Shown piece after piece: positions 5,867-14,611 of a stretch of DNA of 14,838 bases; position 1 is the stretch's first letter, and every line of letters begins with the position of its first letter. The position numbers were made by a program, and so were the translations under genes. Below the pieces are notes generated by a model. The model made no database searches. It was given only the letters and a program-made list of their open reading frames with translations, and was not told the origin of the DNA. Origin of the DNA: Acidobacteriaceae bacterium (GTDB lineage Bacteria > Acidobacteriota > Terriglobia > Terriglobales > Acidobacteriaceae); contig PKXI01000342.1 in NCBI GenBank assembly GCA_003133425.1, positions 1 through 14,838 of the forward strand, given 5' to 3'.

Positions 5867-8797
5867 ATGTGCCGATTGCTGCTCCTAGGGGTACGTAAAG
5901 CAGTCCCGTTCGTTGTTGTCTTGCTGACCTTCGTAGGCGGGGCTCTGTGCGCTCAGGAGTACCGTTTTCGCACCTTTGGATTCGCGGAAGGCTTGAATAA
6001 CCTCGCGATCCGGCGAATCTTTCAGGATCGCGTTGGCTTCATTTGGGCAAGCACAGAAAACGGCATCTTTCGATACGACGGAGATCGCTTTGAGGCCTTC
6101 GGACCGGAACAGGGGATTCCCTTCAATTCGGGCGTGGCGTTTGGTAATGCCCCCGATGGGTCTCTTCTTGTCGGCGGGAGCATTGGACTTTATCGTCTTT
6201 CAGGGAACCGCTTTGAACAGATTCCAGTCGATTTCCATACTATCGCCTGGGCTCAGGGCATCCAATCTGATGGGAAAGGCCACACCTTTCTCGGCACCGA
6301 CGCCGGCCTCGTGGAACTCTCTTCCCAACCCGGGAAGGATCAATTTGCCATACGCAGGTTTCCTCAACCCGCAAGGACATCCGGGCAAGGCGCCTTTGGG
6401 ATTCTGGTAGACGGCGATGTCCTTTGGTATGGCTGCGGACGGCAACTCTGCCGCATGGACGCTCGCGGCACCCTGGTCCTTGGGCGAGAAAGCGGGCTTC
6501 CGGACCGGGAGCTGCAGATTATTCAGAAAGACCGAGACGGAAATCTCTGGGTGCGAGCGCGTAACGCGGGCGTTTTCGAATGGCCCGCTGGAAAGCCCAA
6601 ATTCCAGAGGCCAAGATTGCCCTTCGCCCCCGAAGACATCGGTGGAGTTCCCGCAGTAGATACCGATGGACGGATTCTGCTCACCACTCCGGTGGGGTTG
6701 CTGATTGGGGCCAGGAATGGATGGCAGAAGGTCGACCGGTCCGTCGGGCTTCGCGGCACAGTCTACGCAGCCTTCGAGGACAGACAGAATTCTCTCTGGA
6801 TTGGGTTGGCTGGCCGTGGGTTGGCGGAGTGGCTCGGATACAGGGAATGGGAGGGCTACTCGACCGAGAGTGGGCTCGCCAGCGACCTTGTGTACGAAAT
6901 CCTGCCCCGGAAGGATGGGTCGGTCTGGGTGGGCACGGAAGCGGGCTTGTTTCGCGGAGAGCGGCGCCCATTCGGCATGTCGTTTAAGGGCGTCCCAGGA
7001 CTAATTGGCTTTGCAGTGCACAGCCTGCGCATGTCGCCCGATGGGGACATTTGGATAGGAACTGAGACGCGCGGCGCGGCCCGCATTGATGCGCGAACTG
7101 GCAAGGTGAGGTGGTTTGGCGAACGACAAGGGCTTATCGGCAAAGCGGCGTATACTTTGCGCTTCGATCGCGAAAAACGACTCTGGGCAGCCACCGAGGC
7201 AGGGTTTTTTATGGCCCCGCCTCCGTACCAAAGATTCTCGCGCATCTCCCAAGTGCCACCTGCGCGGGTTTGGGCGATTGCCGAAGGGTCCGACGGTACT
7301 ATTTGGGCCGGAGGCGTCGGCGGGCTCTATGAATTCGAAGCAGGCAGGTGGAAGAACCTCACCCGAGCCGACGGTCTCAGCAACACTGAGGTGCTTTCGC
7401 TGGGTGCCGGTCCGAATGGCGTCGTGTGGGTCGGCTACCGGTTTGGAGGCGGCATTGACCGTGTCTATCCGCGAGCTGGCAGCGTGGCAATTCAAAAGGG
7501 TGTTCAGAGGAGTGGCAGTAACGGACTCATCTACCTCCTTGACTTCGACCATACGGGGCGATTGTGGGCGGGCACGGAGCGTGGAGTGGACATATGGGAC
7601 GGCGCCCGGTGGAGCCACTACGACATGAATGGCGGTCTGGTTTGGGACGACTGCAACTTGAATGCATTCGCCGAAGAGCCAGACGGCACGGCATGGATTG
7701 GAACGAGCGGCGGACTCTCGCGTTTCAAGCCGCTCCGCCGTCACACTCCCGATGCTCCGCTCGCGATTGTTTTCACCAGGCTTGCGAATGGACAAAATGA
7801 TGTGTCCGGGCTCCGCAATCCATCCTTTGGGCACGATGCAAACTTTCTCATCGCAAGGTTTTCCGCACTGAATTCATCCAGTCAGAACGAAGTCATCTTC
7901 CGGTACCGATTGGGTGGCGCAGATTCAAATTGGATCGAGACGACTCAACGGGAACTGCAATTCGCCAATTTGGCGCCAGGAGCTTATCGGCTCGAGGTCG
8001 ATGCGCACGGCAGTGATGGGGTGTGGAGCCGGCACAGCGCTGTGTTCGATTTCAGAATCTTGACTCCGTGGTACCTCTCGTGGTGGTTTATCAGCTTGTG
8101 TGTATTGGGCCCTTTGTCGATAGCGGTGGGTGTGCTCATTCTTCGTTTTCGGGGCTCGCAAAGAAGAGAAAGCGAACTAAGGCAAGAGGTTGCAATGAAG
8201 ACCGCGGATCTGCAGCGTGCCAATGACGAACTGTTGCTGCTGTCATCTACCGATCCGTTGACCGGACTGGCGAACAAGCGAGTGTTTGACCGGGCCCTCG
8301 ATATGGAATGCGCCCGCGTAGAGAGAACGAATTCAGTAACATCGCTCCTGAGTATCGATGCCGATCACTTCAAGTTGCTGAATGATACGGAAGGCCACCC
8401 AAGAGGCGATGAGTGCCTGGTGGCACTGAGCGCAACGCTGACCCGGCTGTGCAGGCGCAAACTGGACCTCGCTGCGCGCTGTGGCGGCGAAGAGTTCGCA
8501 TTGATTCTTCCTCTGACGAAGACCGACGATGCGACGCGCATTGCCGAGGCAGTACGGCAAGCAATCGCTGATCTCAGGTTGCCGCATCCTGCATCGCCGG
8601 TCGCCCCGTACCTCACGGTGAGCATCGGCGTGGCAACCGCGACACGAGAATGCTGTTGCAGCCGCGAAGCCCTGTTAGCCGCAGCGGACAGGGCACTTTA
8701 TGCAGCAAAAGACGCTGGACGAAATCGAGTTTGCGTGTCCAATCGGGAAATTGCCTTAGAGGACGAAGCAGGACCTTCGACCCTCGATGCTCACTGA
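5867..8797 (+). CDS. Beta-propeller/Y_Y_Y sensor diguanylate cyclase
   Basis: This is a membrane-bound c-di-GMP synthase of 976 residues. A signal sequence occupies residues 1-29 (GALCA, then QEYRF). About residues 30-640 hold many propeller blades with the Reg_prop signature, such as SLWIGLAGRG, SVWVGTEAGLF, DIWIGTETRG, RLWAGTERGV and TAWIGTSGGL. A Y_Y_Y domain at about 665-735 and a transmembrane helix at about 739-761 follow. A short coiled coil leads to a GGDEF domain (about 794-958) with TDPLTGLAN and an intact GGEEF active loop at 873-877. RKLD at 864-867, exactly five residues before GGEEF, is a complete inhibitory I-site, so product feedback is expected. The sensor part is periplasmic; its ligand is unknown. 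ATG 5867 is chosen over TTG 5828 because AAAGGG precedes it and a normal signal peptide follows. It appears monocistronic. Confidence 0.92.
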   Translation: MCRLLLLGVRKAVPFVVVLLTFVGGALCAQEYRFRTFGFAEGLNNLAIRRIFQDRVGFIWASTENGIFRYDGDRFEAFGPEQGIPFNSGVAFGNAPDGSLLVGGSIGLYRLSGNRFEQIPVDFHTIAWAQGIQSDGKGHTFLGTDAGLVELSSQPGKDQFAIRRFPQPARTSGQGAFGILVDGDVLWYGCGRQLCRMDARGTLVLGRESGLPDRELQIIQKDRDGNLWVRARNAGVFEWPAGKPKFQRPRLPFAPEDIGGVPAVDTDGRILLTTPVGLLIGARNGWQKVDRSVGLRGTVYAAFEDRQNSLWIGLAGRGLAEWLGYREWEGYSTESGLASDLVYEILPRKDGSVWVGTEAGLFRGERRPFGMSFKGVPGLIGFAVHSLRMSPDGDIWIGTETRGAARIDARTGKVRWFGERQGLIGKAAYTLRFDREKRLWAATEAGFFMAPPPYQRFSRISQVPPARVWAIAEGSDGTIWAGGVGGLYEFEAGRWKNLTRADGLSNTEVLSLGAGPNGVVWVGYRFGGGIDRVYPRAGSVAIQKGVQRSGSNGLIYLLDFDHTGRLWAGTERGVDIWDGARWSHYDMNGGLVWDDCNLNAFAEEPDGTAWIGTSGGLSRFKPLRRHTPDAPLAIVFTRLANGQNDVSGLRNPSFGHDANFLIARFSALNSSSQNEVIFRYRLGGADSNWIETTQRELQFANLAPGAYRLEVDAHGSDGVWSRHSAVFDFRILTPWYLSWWFISLCVLGPLSIAVGVLILRFRGSQRRESELRQEVAMKTADLQRANDELLLLSSTDPLTGLANKRVFDRALDMECARVERTNSVTSLLSIDADHFKLLNDTEGHPRGDECLVALSATLTRLCRRKLDLAARCGGEEFALILPLTKTDDATRIAEAVRQAIADLRLPHPASPVAPYLTVSIGVATATRECCCSREALLAAADRALYAAKDAGRNRVCVSNREIALEDEAGPSTLDAH

Positions 8798-9216
8798 CTT
8801 CAAGCGTGCCCGACTGTTGGCTAAAGGGAAGTTCGTTGAGTCTCATCAGTTGACGAGAGTCTCCCGCCCCTGAACCGAGCTCGCGCGATGTAGCAGCCGC
8901 ATCAAAATGGTGATCTGTGCGCTCTTCAGCTCATTACGCATGGATGATCGCGCACCTCGAAGTATTCCTCAACTGACGACAACAGACCAAAGCACGTTTC
9001 GAGGGGCATTCCCGTCGAGAATCCCTCCCGGCGACATCGGCGTTTGCCGTTACTGATCGAGTGTTGCAGCGAACTCCGCCGCCATTGCGGAATCGAGATA
9101 CGCGTCAACCTTGAAAATTGAAGAGAAGACCCGTTAGCGCAGCAATTCCAGTGGGATGCTAAAAACTTCCTTCGCACCGTTGCCTTCACATATCGCGGCG
9201 CTCTAGATTCCATGCT
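8798..9216. other. Intergenic region between convergent genes
   Basis: This is a 419-base gap between the tails of two converging genes. No coding sequence or clear terminator was recognised. It holds a copy of the dispersed repeat at 9026-9058. Confidence 0.6.
9026..9058. repeat. Dispersed intergenic repeat, copy 2
   Basis: This 33-base stretch matches 5593-5625 at most positions; the last 20 bases (9039-9058) differ at one. It is in the same orientation as the copies at 5593 and 14684. Confidence 0.6.
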
Positions 9217-10944
9217 CTAGTGCGGTAGCCCTACACGCGCAAGCAGATTCTGAAAACGCGGGTCGGGAAGAAGATTGTCGAAATAGGGATAGATAGTAAG
9301 CCATACCATGCTCCCGCAACGAAGTTTGTAGGCTTCTTCAAGCCAAGCGAGGGCTTGATCTCGTTCGACCAACTGGGCGTAAAGCGAAGCGATCAGCATC
9401 GCATCCCAGTTGCGTCCATTCTTTTGCGCAAGCGCGAGTTCAAGGTCTTTCTGTCGAAACGCATGCAGCCCGTGAGTGACATACAATTCGCGCAGTTCCG
9501 CTAGTCTCTCAGTAGGTACGCCAGCAACTTGTCGCGCACACAGATATTCCTGGACGGCCTCGTCCAAGTCCCCGCTCTGTTCGAGCGCGACGCCGAGGTT
9601 CTCATGTACGAGCGCGACGCCCGGATCCATCTCAATTGTCTTGCGATATTGCACAATGGCCCGATCCCAATCGCGGGCGGCCATAAACATTTCGCCCACA
9701 ATATTGTTGATCGGAATCGAGAGCGGGTCAACTTCCAACCCACGCTGAGCCTCGGCTATCGATTCATCGAATCGCCGCATAATCGCGAGTAGAACGCAGT
9801 ACACGTGATGAGCAGTTGCATAGTTGCGATCCAGCCGTATGGCGGTCTTGAGCTGCTGTTCGGCGCCTGCCCAGTCCCACTCAAAAAAGAATTGAACGAG
9901 AGCAAGCGACGTATAGGCTTCCGCCAGGCTTGCATCCAGTTCGAGGGCCTTCGACGCGGCAGCTTTCGCTTTCGGCATTGCGTCACGCGGATCCATCCTG
10001 CCAAAGTAATACCCACGATAAAAATACGTGTCCGCCAGTCCAGCGTATGCTCGGGCGTAAGCGGGATCTTTCTCGATCGCTTGCTCAAAGTATTGTTGGG
10101 CCTTGTTTAGAGTCTGCTCCGTACGTTTGTTCCAGAAATAACGTCCGCGCAGATAATCATCGAGAGCGGCAGGATCGATCCGGCGGGCCGGTGCTTGACT
10201 CTGTTTGGAGAGTCTGACATGAATCCGGGTAGCGATTGCGTTCGCCAGTTCTTCCTGGAGCTTCAGCACGTTGTCGAGAGTGCGCTCGAAACTCTCGGCC
10301 CACAGGTGCTCTTCTCTATTTGCACGGATCAACTGGACCGTGATGCGCACGCGGTCCTTGCAACGTAGAACGGTGCCCTCGACAATTGCATCGACGTCCA
10401 GCTTGCGGGCAATCTCGGACAGGGACTTACGAACTCCTTTGAACTGCTTGACCGATGTTCGGGAGATTATGCGCAAGCCGCCGACGTTGGCTAAGGCCGT
10501 GATGAGCTCGTCGGTCATGCCCTCCGCGAAATATTCCTGCTCGGGGTCACTCGACAGATTTTCGAGCGGCAGCACTGCCAGGGATTCGATGACCTGCTCA
10601 CCCGTTCTCGGGCGTTCGACGCAGCCAACAAAGCGGTATCCTTGGCGGGGCAGAGTTTCGATGAACTTCGGATGTTCCGGATCATCTTTCAGCGCGGCCC
10701 GTATGCGCAGAATGCAGGCATTCAGGCCCTGCTCGAAATCAACAAATGTTGCGCTGTCCCAGATCTGCTGCCGGAGTTCCTCGCGGGTAATGAGCTTGCC
10801 CGGTCGGGAGACGAGCGCGGCAAGAAGCCTGGAAGGCTGGCGTTGCAGCCGGATAAGCTTACCTTTGCAACGCAGTTCATGGCTGAGAATGTCCAGCTCG
10901 AACGGGCCGAAACGGACTACTTCTGAATTATGACCGCTGCTCAA
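9217..10944 (-). CDS. Winged-helix DNA-binding protein with TolB-like and TPR domains
   Basis: This is a 575-residue regulator. Residues 8-108 are an OmpR/PhoB-type winged helix (Trans_reg_C), with FGPFELD at the start, LITREELRQQIW in the middle and the wing GYRF at 102-105. Residues 117-245 match the TolB-N/FlgO-like domain that accompanies such winged helices (LAVLPLENLSSDPEQEYFAEGMTDEL region and AIVEGTV). From about 262 to the end are tetratricopeptide repeats, for example AYARAYAGLADTYFYRG and ALVHENLGVALEQSGDLDEA. There is no hydrophobic segment between the winged helix and the next domain, so unlike CadC it is probably cytosolic. No receiver domain is present. The start is TTG at 10944, supported by GGAAGGGAG at correct spacing and by the domain beginning just inside. 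Target genes are unknown; the divergent small secreted-protein gene is a possible one. Confidence 0.9.
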   Translation of the reverse strand: MSSGHNSEVVRFGPFELDILSHELRCKGKLIRLQRQPSRLLAALVSRPGKLITREELRQQIWDSATFVDFEQGLNACILRIRAALKDDPEHPKFIETLPRQGYRFVGCVERPRTGEQVIESLAVLPLENLSSDPEQEYFAEGMTDELITALANVGGLRIISRTSVKQFKGVRKSLSEIARKLDVDAIVEGTVLRCKDRVRITVQLIRANREEHLWAESFERTLDNVLKLQEELANAIATRIHVRLSKQSQAPARRIDPAALDDYLRGRYFWNKRTEQTLNKAQQYFEQAIEKDPAYARAYAGLADTYFYRGYYFGRMDPRDAMPKAKAAASKALELDASLAEAYTSLALVQFFFEWDWAGAEQQLKTAIRLDRNYATAHHVYCVLLAIMRRFDESIAEAQRGLEVDPLSIPINNIVGEMFMAARDWDRAIVQYRKTIEMDPGVALVHENLGVALEQSGDLDEAVQEYLCARQVAGVPTERLAELRELYVTHGLHAFRQKDLELALAQKNGRNWDAMLIASLYAQLVERDQALAWLEEAYKLRCGSMVWLTIYPYFDNLLPDPRFQNLLARVGLPH

Positions 10945-11041
10945 GGCCTTCTCCCTTCCGCTTCGATGGAGCGGGTCTCGGGTTCACATCCGTTGCAGCC
11001 GGAGACCGCGGAGGCGGTCCATCTACAAGGCTTAGCGCTTT

Positions 11042-11047
11042 ATTATA
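11042..11047 (-). promoter_or_regulatory. Possible -10 box for the winged-helix regulator gene
   Basis: The minus strand has a perfect TATAAT, about 97 bases before the TTG start, in an A+T-rich patch of the divergent intergenic region. No good -35 box is seen at 16-18 bases, so the call is weak. Confidence 0.3.
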
Positions 11048-11059
11048 GTTCATAAACAA

Positions 11060-11088
11060 TTCACCTCGGGTGCATTGATGTAGGTGAA
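11060..11088. promoter_or_regulatory. Inverted repeat in the divergent regulatory region
   Basis: TTCACCT and AGGTGAA face each other across 15 bases. An outer pair, AGCGCTT (11034-11040) and AAGCGCT (11087-11093), overlaps the right arm. Position between two divergent genes fits an operator, but the bound protein is unknown. Confidence 0.35.
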
Positions 11089-11121
11089 GCGCTGGCGTAC
11101 GTTCTAGGACGAGGACAAACT

Positions 11122-11631
11122 ATGAAACCGCAAATTTTCGTCTTATCGCTTTGTTGTGCTCTGCTCCCGGTCAGCGCTTTACGGGCGCAGGATGCTTCAG
11201 AGCGCCACTGTAAGGACGTGAGTGGTTCGATCCTGACTAACTTCCTCGACGCTACCGACACTCTTGGCACCGCGACGGGTGACTTCAAGGGCGGGCTTGG
11301 TGTACACGTCAACAGCGTGACACAGGGACCGAACGGTACCACCATCTTGCACAACCATCATCACTGGGTGACGGAAGCGGGCGATACGATCCTGTTCGAC
11401 GACGCTGACGCGACACTGTTTCCGACACCTGTTCCGGGCCTATACGCAGGCAGCTACGTCAACGGAATAAAGATCATAGGCGGAACGGGGCGCTTTGAAA
11501 ATGCCACCGGGAATCTAACATCAACCTACGGGGCCGCCGATCTCACCAAAGGCCAGGTCATACTTCGCTATCAAGGGCACGTCTGCTTGGCCCCCTCAAC
11601 AGCACAACGATTCGAATCTCTGAGTCAGTAA
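11122..11631 (+). CDS. Small secreted protein, possibly a beta-barrel fold
   Basis: This is a 169-residue protein with a signal peptide at 1-22 (LSLCCALLPVSALRA, then QDASE). The mature part is rich in Gly, Thr and Asp. It carries a histidine cluster HNHHHW at 77-82 and the phrase IIGGTGRFENATGNLT at 118-133. The latter resembles the closing strands of small secreted barrel proteins loosely related to allene oxide cyclase or dirigent folds; this is a resemblance only. Two cysteines (30, 155) could form a disulfide in the mature protein. GAGGA lies seven bases before the ATG. It is monocistronic, divergent from the winged-helix regulator and closed by a hairpin. No function is assigned; the histidines could bind a metal. 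Confidence 0.75.
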   Translation: MKPQIFVLSLCCALLPVSALRAQDASERHCKDVSGSILTNFLDATDTLGTATGDFKGGLGVHVNSVTQGPNGTTILHNHHHWVTEAGDTILFDDADATLFPTPVPGLYAGSYVNGIKIIGGTGRFENATGNLTSTYGAADLTKGQVILRYQGHVCLAPSTAQRFESLSQ

Positions 11632-11655
11632 AGAATCGCCAAGCGATTTTACTGA
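11625..11655 (+). terminator. Hairpin at the stop codon of the secreted-protein gene
   Basis: TCAGTAAA pairs with TTTACTGA and, after a 2-base bulge, ATCGC pairs with GCGAT around a CAA loop. The short inner form AATCGC-CAA-GCGATT is followed by TT. The left arm contains the TAA stop codon. Probable intrinsic terminator despite a poor T-run. Confidence 0.5.
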
Positions 11656-11964
11656 CCGTCAGGTACGGCCACAAGCGTGGGCACGTTCAGGTATCGGCGG
11701 AGGAACAATAAACAAACGCTTTCAAAGCGAGGGGTCGGTACGCCGTCAAAAAATGCGTGCTTACCCCATTAAAAATTGGCGTGTTACCGCCAAGTTGGCT
11801 GCAAGGACTCTCCGGCATCCGTCAATATAGTGGTGCAGTACCAGGGCCGGTAAGTACAAGTAGATAACTTGAAGGCTCTTTAAGGTCGGTCCGGGCTTGC
11901 GAAGAAACTTAAGATCACAACCATCTTCTGGCAGGTCAAAAAGCGTTCGTCGGCTCAACCTCGG

Positions 11965-12035
11965 ATTACTCCCCAAAAGTCGGCCAGTGTCCTGGATTGC
12001 GGCTGCTGTTGCCGACGCCTGATTTCCGGCGGGAA
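11965..12035. repeat. 71-bp direct repeat, left copy
   Basis: Bases 11977-12035 match 14624-14682 at 56 of 59 positions, and similarity extends about 12 bases to the left. The two copies have the same orientation and bracket the DUF362 operon. No terminal inverted repeats or transposase were seen. Confidence 0.8.
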
Positions 12036-12154
12036 CGGCTTTTCGTTCCTAATCGAGATCGATTTCCCGGTTACCGACTACTGGGCTGTGTCGTTGGGAA
12101 TCTGCTGTAGCCCAGGGCTTCTGAATTGGCTACGATCCAAACTTAGACGGAATT

Positions 12155-12184
12155 TTCAACTTTCCTACGCGGCGGGCGTATTAT
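12155..12184 (+). promoter_or_regulatory. Possible promoter of the DUF362 operon
   Basis: TTCAAC and TATTAT are 18 bases apart, with transcription expected near 12191 and a leader of about 38 bases to the ATG at 12229. The -35 match is poor. Confidence 0.3.
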
Positions 12185-12228
12185 CGGATGAATTTCCAAG
12201 AGTACTAATCGGGGGTGCGAAAAGGGCC

Positions 12229-12834
12229 ATGCAAGCTGCTTCCTTGGCACGTATAGGGGCTTTGCTCTTTCCTGCGAGAGTCTCCGGGGTCGAAACTCAG
12301 CAGCCGTACCGAGCCCGCCCGCTGCTGCTCTGGGCGATTGCGGGTCTCGGCTTCTCGGCCTTGGGCTGGATCGCGGGCGGATTCTTTGGCTCGTGGGCTC
12401 CACGCACAGCCTGTGCGGTTGGCGCCACTGCGATCGCCCTGGGCTTGTTGAATCGCCAGCCGCGCGCCGCATGCCTGGGCGCCGTTAGCGCTGCGATAGT
12501 CAGCCTGGCCGCAGTTCAGATTGGTCTGTCCTTTATCACGTCGCTCCTTGCATGGCCCGCAGCCGGCCTGGTTATCGGAGTGGTCGGTGCTTTCGCGTTT
12601 CGCCGGCGTCGCACGAGGATCGCCTTCATCGTTGCCGCACCGTTGCTAGGCACCGTCGGGGTCGTAGCCGGCATGCTGGCCGTTTTCCTAACAGCGAGGG
12701 GGTTGAACGATTCGCGAGTGGCGGCACTGACCACGCTCGGCGGGGCTGCCGGCTTCGGATTGATCGTGATGGCCAGCGCCGCGATCCTTGGCCGCTGGCT
12801 GGATGGCAGTCGAGCGACAGGGGGGGCGTCATGA
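12229..12834 (+). CDS. Polytopic membrane protein, first gene of DUF362 operon
   Basis: This is a 201-residue hydrophobic protein rich in Ala, Gly and Leu with about six membrane segments, near residues 32-52, 57-73, 82-101, 105-125, 130-153 and 163-187. A basic patch FRRRRTR at 124-130 is probably cytoplasmic. No family was recognised and there are no conserved polar residues suggesting catalysis. ATG 12229 is preferred to an in-frame GTG at 12088, because the extra 47 residues look non-native, lack a ribosome site and overlap a possible promoter; AAAAGGG precedes the chosen ATG at short spacing. The stop overlaps the start of the DUF362 gene as ATGA, implying translational coupling and a joint function, perhaps as a membrane anchor or partner of the two exported proteins. 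Confidence 0.68.
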   Translation: MQAASLARIGALLFPARVSGVETQQPYRARPLLLWAIAGLGFSALGWIAGGFFGSWAPRTACAVGATAIALGLLNRQPRAACLGAVSAAIVSLAAVQIGLSFITSLLAWPAAGLVIGVVGAFAFRRRRTRIAFIVAAPLLGTVGVVAGMLAVFLTARGLNDSRVAALTTLGGAAGFGLIVMASAAILGRWLDGSRATGGAS

Positions 12835-13859
12835 GCGATTCATCCAATTCCAGGCTACTCGATCGCAGGAGTTTTCTTGGCATGGGCGCCGCCGCCCTGG
12901 CAGCGGCAACGGCAGCGTTCGAGGGGTATAAACTCACAACCCGCGCGTGCAAGAAGACGCCCCCCAATCCGTTCGTCGCGGCTGGCAAGCCTCTGCTGGT
13001 CGCCGTGGAAGGCGAAGATTTGCATGCCATGCTGCGTGCGGGAATCGAGGCCCTGGGAGGATTGGACCCGCTGGCGAGGTTTGGCAACGAGGCGATCTTT
13101 CGCGGCAACTACGTTACGCCGCAGCCGTATCCGGTGACGACCGCCCCCGAATTCATCCTTGCAGTGTCCGCCGAGCTGAAACGCGCCGGCATGAGTAAGA
13201 CCAGCCTCTTTGACACACATGGGACCCGGCTGGGCGCGGCAATGCAGCCTGAACACATCCTGGGACGCCTGGGCGTCCTTGACAAGCTCACGCAGGGCGG
13301 CGTGCCTGTTCTCGCCCGGGATTTCCTGGATCCGGACGAGTTCGTCTTTGTCCGGAATCCCGCCTGGCCGATTGCAAAGCCGGTGGCTGTACACCGAATT
13401 CTGCACGAGGCGCCGATCGTCGTCAGCCTGCCGGTGGTCAAGCGCCATACGTATGTGAACTTCACATGCGCTCTGAAGATGCATTTCGGCTCGGTAGCCA
13501 TGGCTGACCGGATGCTCGTTCATACGAAGGACATCGATGGCCGGTCCGGGCTGATGGAGCACCGCCTGGCCCATTTTGCCGACGCGGTAAAGCCGCAGCT
13601 CCACATCGTGGACGCCCGCGCGATTTTGGCTCGGAGTGGTCCGGGGTTGGGCGGAGGAGCCGAGGTGGTGCCAGGCGTCAACAAGATCATCCTGAGCGGC
13701 GACATGGTGGCGGTCGACGCCTATTGCTCTCGCCTCATGGCGCAGCACGACAAGACGTTCACACCGGATATGATTGCCCCGCAGCTCAGGCACGCGGTCG
13801 CTCTCGGCCTGGGCAATGCGGACCTAGACGCCGTCAAGGTCGTGGAGATCCGCGTATGA
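12831..13859 (+). CDS. Tat-exported DUF362 protein
   Basis: This is a 342-residue protein. Residues 8-30 carry a twin-arginine signal (LDRRSFLGMGAAALAAAT), so it is exported folded, perhaps with a cofactor. The rest fits DUF362: FDTHG, then LPVVKRHTYVNFTCALKMHFG at about 205-225 (the KxH and ALK-N/M-x-G block of the family), HIVDAR near 260 and LSGDMVAVDAYCSRLM near 290. No 4Fe-4S ferredoxin motif is present, unlike some larger DUF362 proteins. Function is not established for the family. The open frame extends 93 codons further upstream, but that part is an out-of-frame reading of the membrane-protein gene; the ATG at 12831 overlaps that gene's TGA and begins the Tat signal. The 3' end overlaps the DUF6599 gene the same way. 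Confidence 0.88.
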   Translation: MSDSSNSRLLDRRSFLGMGAAALAAATAAFEGYKLTTRACKKTPPNPFVAAGKPLLVAVEGEDLHAMLRAGIEALGGLDPLARFGNEAIFRGNYVTPQPYPVTTAPEFILAVSAELKRAGMSKTSLFDTHGTRLGAAMQPEHILGRLGVLDKLTQGGVPVLARDFLDPDEFVFVRNPAWPIAKPVAVHRILHEAPIVVSLPVVKRHTYVNFTCALKMHFGSVAMADRMLVHTKDIDGRSGLMEHRLAHFADAVKPQLHIVDARAILARSGPGLGGGAEVVPGVNKIILSGDMVAVDAYCSRLMAQHDKTFTPDMIAPQLRHAVALGLGNADLDAVKVVEIRV

Positions 13860-14359
13860 GTCGATTTGGCGGCGCCGCAGTAGCGTGCATTCTGGTTCTC
13901 GGCCTTTGGGCATGCCGTGGGGCCGGTCCTTTGCCTGCCGGTGCGGCGCTCGGCGGTCTTGCAGATGTCGATCAACCGGAAAGCTACACTGGCGCAACGC
14001 TATACACGTATATAGATGGCGGTGCCGACCTCTACGTGAATCAGGGCTTCTCCGAGCTCTACGTCCGACGGTACGCCCGTGGCAACGAGCGCTTTATCGT
14101 GGAGCTCTACGAGATGAACGATGCCACGGGTGCGTCGCACATCTACCAGGGTAGCCGCCGCCCAAATGCCGAGAAGGAACTTGCCAGCGGCTGCATTGCC
14201 AGTGTCACGCCAGCCGAGATACTCGCCGCCCGGGGCCGCAACTATCTGGTCGTTCGCAATGAGGATCCACAAGCGAAGCAAAGCGATGGGCTCATCGAGC
14301 TGGGCCGGAACGTGCTGAACAGACTCCCAGGCCAATGTGCGTTCGCCCCGATGAAGTAA
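13856..14359 (+). CDS. DUF6599 probable lipoprotein
   Basis: This is a 167-residue protein with an N-terminal hydrophobic segment ending LGLWAC. Cys20 may be lipidated, although Trp at -2 is unusual for a lipobox, so a plain signal peptide is possible. The body contains YTGATLYTYIDGGADLYV, GFSELYVRRY, FIVELYEMNDATGASHIY and GRNYLVVR, the pattern of DUF6599, whose function is unknown. It often accompanies DUF362 genes. ATG 13856 overlaps the TGA of the DUF362 gene; the upstream extension of the frame is a shadow. As the third gene of the coupled operon it probably acts with the Tat-exported DUF362 protein at the cell envelope. Confidence 0.85.
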   Translation: MSRFGGAAVACILVLGLWACRGAGPLPAGAALGGLADVDQPESYTGATLYTYIDGGADLYVNQGFSELYVRRYARGNERFIVELYEMNDATGASHIYQGSRRPNAEKELASGCIASVTPAEILAARGRNYLVVRNEDPQAKQSDGLIELGRNVLNRLPGQCAFAPMK

Positions 14360-14611
14360 ACTCCTCAGTGCGGAAGGCAGCGCCGGTCGAGGAAGACTGC
14401 CGTCCTCCGATAGACGTGATCGCCCGGAATACGCCGGTGAATCGTTCTCTCGGTCAATCCTTCCTTATGTGGCTCCGTTGCAGTTTATCTAACGGTTGAC
14501 GGAAGGCTCACGCCCATGGACCAAAGCTGGCCCTGGCATCCTGTCCGAACGCAAAAGGATCCGGGCGCCTCATGATGCTTCATCTATGCCCCCGAAACGG
14601 ACTTAGGGGAA

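Larger units (their letters stand above)
11656..12228. other. Long intergenic region with repeat copy
   Basis: About 570 bases without a convincing gene. It contains a near-palindrome around 11717-11729 (CGCTTT, C, AAAGCG), the left copy of a 71-bp repeat (11965-12035) and a 7-bp inverted repeat CTGGGCT/AGCCCAG (12081-12115). A 71-codon minus-strand frame at 11761-11976 shows no ribosome site or recognisable domain. Confidence 0.5.

Noticed and set aside
7001..7834. 277-codon open frame on the minus strand inside the diguanylate cyclase gene
   Set aside because: It is antisense to clear propeller-blade coding sequence and has no recognisable domain; high G+C leaves antisense frames open.
10271..10933. 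220-codon plus-strand frame opposite the winged-helix regulator
   Set aside because: It is antisense to well-defined winged-helix and TolB-like domains and its product is Ser/Arg-rich without motifs.
11761..11976. Possible small gene on the minus strand in the long gap
   Set aside because: No ribosome site or family signal, and its upstream end falls in the 71-bp repeat.
12552..12830. 435-residue version of the DUF362 protein
   Set aside because: The added part is a shadow of the membrane-protein gene; the Tat signal starts at the ATG at 12831.
12855..13793. 312-codon minus-strand frame opposite the DUF362 gene
   Set aside because: The plus strand has the Tat signal and family motifs; the antisense frame shows none.
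13724..13855. 211-residue version of the DUF6599 protein
   Set aside because: The extension overlaps the DUF362 gene; a signal sequence starts at ATG 13856.
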